This document shows, piece by piece, positions 6,010 through 6,022 of a DNA stretch of 6,022 nt. The position numbers were made by a program, and so were the translations under genes. A model generated the notes under the pieces. It had not been told where the DNA came from. It worked only from the letters and a program-made list of their open reading frames with translations, and searched no databases. This DNA is from an uncultured Lachnospiraceae bacterium. GTDB taxonomy: Bacteria > Bacillota > Clostridia > Lachnospirales > Lachnospiraceae. The stretch is from assembly GCA_948468325.1 (NCBI GenBank), contig CAOKHR010000158.1, forward strand, positions 1 through 6,022, in the 5' to 3' direction. Numbering within the stretch: the first letter of the stretch is position 1; each line of letters opens with the position of its first letter.

Positions 6010-6022
6010 ATTAAATATCTAA

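Overview
The window reads as chromosome of a low-GC, endospore-forming Firmicute, most likely a Clostridia/Lachnospiraceae-type gut anaerobe. The reasons are strong GGAGG ribosome-binding sites, codon use of moderate GC content, the hisS-aspS order, a CwlC-like cell-wall amidase and an OmpR/HisKA two-component pair. The genus cannot be fixed from the sequence. All five genes lie on the + strand, and there is no sign of a mobile element, CRISPR array, tRNA or rRNA.

Layout: (1) Bases 2-1165 hold histidyl-tRNA synthetase; its first codons lie off the left edge. (2) Bases 1184-2965 hold aspartyl-tRNA synthetase, 18 nt downstream with its own strong ribosome-binding site, and closed by a clear Rho-independent terminator (2972-3002). 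(3) Bases 3075-3866 hold an N-acetylmuramoyl-L-alanine amidase (Amidase_3 plus SPOR repeats). It starts at TTG, has no signal peptide, and is preceded by a CATACAATA element that fits mother-cell sigma factors (E or K), though a sigma-A reading is also possible. (4) Bases 3970-4644 and 5990-bounded 4656-5990 hold an OmpR-family response regulator and its HisKA/HATPase sensor kinase, 11 nt apart and presumably one operon.

The most interesting structure is not in the genes. First, the heptamer TTTTAAT occurs twice with an 11-bp period just upstream of the regulator promoter (3873-3890), and the same arrangement recurs immediately after the kinase gene (5992-6009). This is the geometry of binding sites for OmpR/PhoB-family regulators, so the pair probably controls itself and the next gene, which lies outside the window. 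Second, in any transcript that reads in from the amidase gene, 3889-3904 can pair over 16 consecutive positions with 3952-3967 and bury the whole Shine-Dalgarno sequence of the regulator. A transcript from the regulator's own promoter would start inside the loop and escape this. Both are predictions from sequence alone.

The histidyl-tRNA synthetase is also unusual. Its active-site region resembles the eukaryotic/archaeal-like lineage (RYDLT, QCDIDI) and its C-terminal anticodon-binding domain is short. No wholly new gene system is evident; the genes themselves belong to well-known families.
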